DNA of 64,000 bases. It comes from Nemania diffusa. Its lineage: Eukaryota; Ascomycota; Sordariomycetes; Xylariales; Xylariaceae. The position numbers and the translations under genes are program-made. Below, one piece after another: positions 59,043-64,000 of the stretch. The stretch is from positions 1,279,501-1,343,500 of the forward strand of contig JBBPUQ010000007.1 of the NCBI GenBank assembly GCA_038501195.1. The letters run 5' to 3'. Numbering within the stretch: the stretch's first letter is position 1; each line of letters opens with the position of its first letter. The notes beneath the pieces are model-generated. The model was not told the DNA's origin, made no database searches, and saw only the letters and a list, made by a program, of their open reading frames with translations.

Positions 59043-59837
59043 AGCTAGGTAGCTGAACGGTATACGTATTACTAGTCTAAGGCGTCACCGATCATCTTAA
59101 GATTAGTAGCGCTTACAACAAATATAGAGTCACCGCGTTCAGAGACTACCTGTTTGTCACTTGAATCTGGTTTAAACAACCCTAAGGGATAAGAGTAGTC
59201 CTCCCTTGATGGGCCTTTCTGAGACATTCTAAGGGCCTCGTGACCCTTTTCCTCCAATAGCCTTGTCTAAAATCTTAGGGGGTCTCAGATAAATAATCCA
59301 GAACAAGGGCATGTATTGGCTAGTCTTAAGCTGTAGCTATGTAAGTAGCTTTGCCGTGTAACATTCGAATGGTAAAAGTTATTTACCAGAATTTTCTGCG
59401 TGGTGGACTTGACATTAATCATCTGCTCTCACACAAACTCAAGCACAATCGAAACCACAACCCTTAACACCAATGGTTGAGAAAACTCTTCATTCCAAAA
59501 CTGTTATTAGCTCTTCCGTATTGTCAACGGCGTTGATAAAACTGGTTGGGAATAACAATTTTACAGTTGAGGCACGCGGCATTTCAATTTGACCTATACT
59601 GATCTATTAAGCTAACCTTTTTTTAGCTACGCCAAAATGTATATTATATCCAGTCAACTAAAGACTTCTATTTGGTATGTATTCAGTCGTGTCTTAGCAC
59701 TTCTAATCATAGATAAGGAAAACACGTCGGAAAGCTAAACTCATGCCATTCTCAGTCTGAGCTTCTAGAAATTTGCGAGAGACTGTCTCCCCATCAAACG
59801 CGGCGGTGGCGGCAGGCTGGGTTGGGTGGTCGGGAAG
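59043..59837. other. Intergenic, nothing recognised
   Basis: Ordinary composition. A 61-codon minus-strand frame at 59,072-59,257 has no recognisable domain. No other feature is supported. Confidence 0.35.
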
Positions 59838-59976
59838 GTGTAACAGGTGCTACGGAAGATGTTACAGATAAGTAGATCCTAGGAAGAATCCGGAAGGTAG
59901 GGCAGCAGAGTCTATATAAGGGGATTTAACACTCTGTATTACAATCTGTTCATAATTTATACTTTAGAGTTAACAA
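59838..59976 (+). promoter_or_regulatory. TATA-containing promoter or LTR-like stretch
   Basis: Contains CTATATAAGGGG followed by an AT-rich tract. It is bounded by TGTAACA and GTTAACA, which could be LTR ends. It could equally be the promoter of the F-box gene about 320 bases downstream. No target duplication is seen. Confidence 0.35.
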
Positions 59977-60299
59977 TCGTTTGATCCTGTTTTATATGAG
60001 ACATAGGGTAATACTATTCACTGCAAATACGACTCCGCTTTTACGTTGGATAAGACAAATCAGGAAGAACTGCAGAAACGAGCCAAACGCAGCACCGCCC
60101 AGAGATAGAGTGGCACTCGACGTTCACGTTCCGAGCAGCCACTGTCATTACTTGCCGAGTTCGACGAGACATGCGGACCACAACATGAAAGACGGCATAC
60201 AAACGAGACTGAGCGCTCCATCGTTGAGATCGCTACCCAGTAACGATGCCTACTGAGATCCCCGCCTCTTTCACTCAAACATATCGGTAAACGTCGAGA

Positions 60300-61351
60300 A
60301 TGGCTGCCCTTATGCCTCGCGGATATCGTTCCGTCGCCAAATACCGTTTCCGCGAGGAACAGACCGACGCCATTGTTCGAGCCACAGCCTACCATCGCAA
60401 ACACTACTGTCGCTCCGTGATATGGTTCTCCCCTCGCGAACACGTCGGTATTCGTCTGTCGATAGCAATACTGTTCCGGCGAATTTCCAATACGGGACTC
60501 AGCTCCCTCGATCGGCTACCCCTCGAGCTCTTGCATGACGTATTATTACGTCTGAACATGGATTCTCTATTCAATTTTCGACAAATAAACCTCAGATCGA
60601 GACAGACGGCAGACTCTCTCAAGCAATATCAGGTAGTAGTCTCGCATGGACTGAACCTTCTTTGCGCCTTGTTACGAACACGCCTTGCCTTCACCGTTTC
60701 TCTGTCCGACTTCTACTACGCACTATGTACTAAAGCTTGTACTATTTGCAGCGAATTCGGCGGATTTATATCTCTCTTAACCTGGAACCGATGCTGTGTT
60801 AAATGCCTCCAAGGGGCCCTGGAAGCCCGAGTGCAGACTCTTGCCGCTGTCCGGAAGCAATTCCGCTTGACCAAGGCTGAATTAGGCCAACTGAGGATAT
60901 TCAAGACTTTGCCGGAATATATTCGATGAATGAATCCGTATACAAATCCCGCATTACAGTCGTTTCTGTTCATCAGGCCATATTGGTTTCTGGACAGCAA
61001 CCGCATGCACTAGCGCAGGCACAGCTAGCGAACTCGGGACGGAATCAAAAATTCAACTTTATGGGTTCGTGCGCACTTCCTTATTATGATAGACGAACAG
61101 GCAGAGTCGAATACGGAATGTCGTGTGCTGGGTGTCAACTCGCTCTCGAAAAGGACATCATCGGCTCTAGGGGCGAGGAATGGGCATTCGAGGCTCGCGA
61201 CAAGGTCTATGCGCAAGATGGATTTTTGGAACATTTTCGATGGTGTGAACAGGCACAGCTCCTGTGGAGATCGAGTGGCGAAGGTAACAATCGGCCAACC
61301 GAGCTACCGGAAGCTTCTCGGAGAGGAGGCTTCTTCAACAATAGAGAATGA
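60300..61351 (+). pseudogene. F-box protein gene with a frameshift
   Basis: F-box proteins link substrates to SCF ubiquitin ligases. The first frame (60300-60929) carries a clear F-box, SLDRLPLELLHDVLLRLNMD, at about residues 68-87. This is followed by SLFNFRQINLRSRQ and a Cys-rich segment, CTICSEFGGFISLLTWNRCC, typical of a large fungal F-box family. The frame stops at IR just after KTLPEY. The second frame (60926-61351) continues the same protein (MNESVYKSRITVVSVHQA, then SCAGCQ and GFLEHFRWCEQAQ). A one-base loss near 60,912 explains the break, since no intron borders fit there. The gene is either a recent pseudogene or carries a sequencing error. The rest looks well conserved, which argues that any inactivation is young. 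Confidence 0.75.
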
Positions 61352-61937
61352 CAAGGATGTAGAAACTCTTCGCCTATGTGTTACGGCCAGGCTGTCTACG
61401 AAGTATCGAGTAGAAGCACCTAGAAGGCGAACAAATTCCCAGACTGCCAAACCTCTAGTTCAGCCTCAATGCAACTCCACGGTTCACAAGCCGTGCTTTA
61501 CTCTTCTACAATCACTCTATTGTCGCAAAACGACGCCGTTATCGCGATATTGGCAATAACGGTATATAAAGCTCCATTTATCCATGACATCTGTTTTGGT
61601 CCGTGTATTTCACTGCAGCGTCTGACTGGCATTTGACTTTAGGTCCCTGGCGCTCCGGGCACTGGATGAGCTCCATCTTCTTGTAGTAGCATGCATATTT
61701 GATCAACTTGGACGTACACATTTCTTGACTCGCAGGACATCACAATTTAGACCAAGCTTAGATACGAGGGATGACTGCCTCCTTACGATGTTGGATAATT
61801 GAACGGCTTGCACATATTTGCCGATGGGTATTGGGGGGTGCACCGGTTCTGGACGCTTGATTACAATGCAAATTGGGATTTATTGATTGAGTCTGATGCT
61901 GCTACTGTGTAGATGTTGAAACGAAGTATGTAACACA
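61352..61937. other. Intergenic region
   Basis: Downstream flank of the F-box gene; no gene or repeat is recognised. Confidence 0.35.
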
Positions 61938-62495
61938 CAGCGCTACCCACAGGTAAAGTAATACTTTGACTGATTGTCAATTAATTGACCCAGTCCAGTC
62001 CAAATAATCGTTTTAAAATTGATTGCAGGTAAAGTAATAATTCTTTACCTGACTTGTTACTTGTCAATTACTTTCAATTAATTTTCCTATTTTTTAAAAT
62101 ATTTTTTGTTGTTTTTTTGGTAAAAAAGAAGCCTTCTTTTCCTAGGTAGGCTAGGTGGCACCCTATTTTTAAACCCACTTATTCAGCCACCTACACAGCC
62201 ACATACCTAGCCACAACCTAGCCACTTACATCTACCTTACCAACCACCCTACCAACCACCCTACCTACTTACCTACCTACTTACCTACCTATACCTACCT
62301 ACACCTACCTACCTATCTTGCTTTCTACAATCTGTATGCTTTATGTATATTGCTTGAGTTACTTGGTCAATTAACTTAATCAATCAAGTCAATAGATTCA
62401 GGCAAGTCAGTCAAACAAGCCTTTTTTTGCGATCAATCAAGATAAAACACGTCAAAAGCCGATTATTTGACTGACTTTACCTGTGGGTAGCGCTG
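61938..62495. mobile_element. hAT-type MITE, family B, copy 2
   Basis: 558 bp, in inverse orientation to copy 1. The termini are CAGCGCTACCCACAGGTAAAG and CTTTACCTGTGGGTAGCGCTG. It is flanked by a perfect 8-bp target duplication GTAACACA (61,930-61,937 and 62,496-62,503). The interior matches copy 1 in reverse, including the CCTACC-rich section and the TTTTTTGGTAAAAAAG segment. No transposase is encoded. Confidence 0.92.
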
Positions 62496-63151
62496 GTAAC
62501 ACACACTACGCACTCTAGAGGACTGACCACGGTCATGTAGATCACTTCTAGAGATTTGAGGCTTAGAAGAATAGTAAATAAGTGACGCAAATGTATATTC
62601 GGGTGTAGCGGACCCCCGAAGGGGGCCGCGTGAGAGGCGTGCCAACTATCTCTAACTGGCATGGGCTAACTATCTTAAATAAAAGAAAAGAAAAACTAAG
62701 TCTTGATGACCTAATCAACCTAACCCCCATGTGGTCAGGTTACCCACACCGTCTCAATGTTGCCCCGAGGCCTGTTGCCTCTGGAGTAGCTTGGGAGTCC
62801 TGGATGTTGGCTACAAGGTGTCTGCACCTGTTTTTGGCTGCTGCCTAGCCAGCCGAGACCAGGACTAAGCTAGCAATGCAGGCGGTATAAGCGCGGAGCT
62901 AGCATGTCATGGCCTTTACTATGTGTCCATGACTCTTGTCTATTTTGCCAACCCAGCTCCTACTTCTCTTAATCTGAGGGGAAAGACAGCCGAAGCAACG
63001 GTCCCGTCGACAGTGGGTTGCGTGGAGTTGAGGATGTTTGGAGGAGTTGCGTTGATTGCTTAATGCAGGCTAAGACAGTCTGGAGGGGGGTAGGGAGGGC
63101 CATATGCACATTATCCGACAAACGATTTTTTTTTCTACTTTTTTGTTTTTC
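62496..63151. other. Intergenic region with a GC hairpin
   Basis: Contains GACCCCCGAAGGGGGCC at about 62,609-62,625, a perfect short hairpin in otherwise unremarkable DNA. An A-rich tract follows at about 62,676-62,698. This could be the 3' end of a non-LTR retrotransposon, but no coding part is visible. Confidence 0.35.
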
Positions 63152-64000
63152 GTTTTCAGTTTTCAGTTTTCAATAACATATAAACACACCAAATGTGCAA
63201 AATTACTGCTTTTATATAATAAAACATTAAAATAAATTATATCTTTATTATTTTTAATGCTATAATTAAATTTAGCTAATTTAATTAAAGCGTATTGATT
63301 TTAGGTTTAGTAGCCGTACGACTTATAGGTGCGACTTGCGGTCGCGTTTTGACTGCTGAACAGTGAGATCGCGTACAAAGCCACCTGCTTTTTTATAATC
63401 AGCCTAACTAGATCTAACTGATTTATTTGACTTAATTACACCTTACTGATCTAGTTAACTTAACTGGACCTAATTGACCTAACTGACCTAGTTGACCTAA
63501 CTGACCTGACTGACCTGACTGACCTGATTGATTTGACTGACCTGACTGACCTAGTTGATTTGACTGACCTGATTGACCTGATTGATTTGACTGACCTGAC
63601 TGACCTGACTGACCTAACTGACCTGACTAGACCTGACTGACCTAGTTGACTTAACTAGACCTGACTAACGTGGTTGACCTGACTGACCTAGTTAACCTAG
63701 ATTAACTAGTTTAGTCAGGTCCAGTCAGGTCAGTTAGGTCAGTCAGGTCAGTCAGGTCAATTATAAAAAAGCAGGTGGCCCTGCGTACGCGATCCCGCTG
63801 CTCAGTGGTCAAAGCGCGATTGTAGGTGCAGGTCGTACAGCTATTATCTATACTTAAGTAAGCTAAAATCAGTATACTTTTAATATAGCGGCTTAAATTA
63901 TATTTATATGTTAATTAAATTAGCTAGATATAATTGCAGCATTAAAACTAATATATAAAAGTGATAATTTATATTGTTTAAAAAACTGAAAACTGAAAAC
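63152..64000. mobile_element. Foldback/MITE-like element with 245-bp inverted repeats
   Basis: The left arm (63,152-63,400) begins GTTTTCAGTTTTCAG. The right arm (63,759-64,000) ends CTGAAAACTGAAAAC and is its inverse over essentially the whole length. The arms share CTAATTTAATTAA, TGATTTTAG, GTACGAC, GATCGCGTAC and CCACCTGCTTTTTTATA. Between them lies an array of TGACC-type repeats. No transposase frame is present. The right end coincides with the window edge, so the terminus and target duplication cannot be checked. Confidence 0.8.
63401..63758. repeat. TGACCTGAC-type tandem array
   Basis: Degenerate 5-bp and 10-bp units (TGACC, TGACCTGACC, with TGATT and TAACT variants) run through the core of the foldback element. 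Near 63,700 the array flips to its complement (GTCAGGTCA), so its end is itself palindromic. Confidence 0.8.

Noticed and set aside
63401..63758. CRISPR-like repeat array
   Set aside because: Units are 5-10 bp, contiguous and without spacers, in a eukaryotic nuclear context; a simple tandem array in a foldback element.

Overview
The window is a stretch of nuclear DNA from a filamentous ascomycete (Pezizomycotina). The evidence is short GT-AG introns of about 50-140 bp with fungal branch points, a clustered secondary-metabolism locus, F-box and HET-type genes, and blocks of extremely AT-rich DNA that look like the work of repeat-induced point mutation (RIP). The species cannot be fixed from the sequence.

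Layout. 1-6,300 is an AT-rich, gene-free block. 6,620-42,475 is a compact biosynthetic gene cluster of normal base composition. In order it holds: a highly reducing polyketide synthase (HR-PKS, minus, 12 exons, about 2,428 residues by my model); a short-chain dehydrogenase (SDR, plus); a cupin (plus); an AYR1-like SDR (minus); a P450 (plus); a second P450 (minus); a second AYR1-like SDR (minus); a berberine-bridge-type FAD oxidase (minus); a WWOX/retinol-dehydrogenase-like SDR (plus); a second cupin (minus); a second FAD oxidase (plus); a second WWOX-like SDR (plus); and an MFS transporter (plus). 42,500-46,290 is a graveyard: a hAT-type MITE, a dead HET-domain gene, an LTR-like piece and the KR-ACP tail of a different PKS. 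46,290-55,620 is nearly pure A/T and contains a relic LTR retrotransposon recognisable only by its two 340-bp LTRs. 55,620-64,000 holds a small gene killed by one RIP-type nonsense change, nested hAT MITEs, an F-box gene with a frameshift, solo-LTR-like pieces and a long foldback element running to the window edge.

How the genes fit together. An HR-PKS with KS-AT-DH-(dead MT)-ER-KR-ACP and no release domain, together with several SDRs, cupins, P450s and BBE-type flavin oxidases, is the gene set known from fungal salicylaldehyde and epoxycyclohexenol pathways (sordarial, pyriculol, flavoglaucin and trichoxide type). I therefore infer that the cluster makes an alkyl- or alkenyl-salicylaldehyde-type polyketide. 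The SDRs and cupin would set up release and aromatisation, the P450s would hydroxylate, a flavin oxidase would adjust the alcohol/aldehyde state, and the MFS pump would export the product. The downstream enzymes come largely in pairs (cupin, FAD oxidase, WWOX-SDR, AYR1-SDR). No transcription factor gene was found. The AT-rich blocks bracket the cluster, and there are signs that RIP-type mutation has leaked into the flanking genes.
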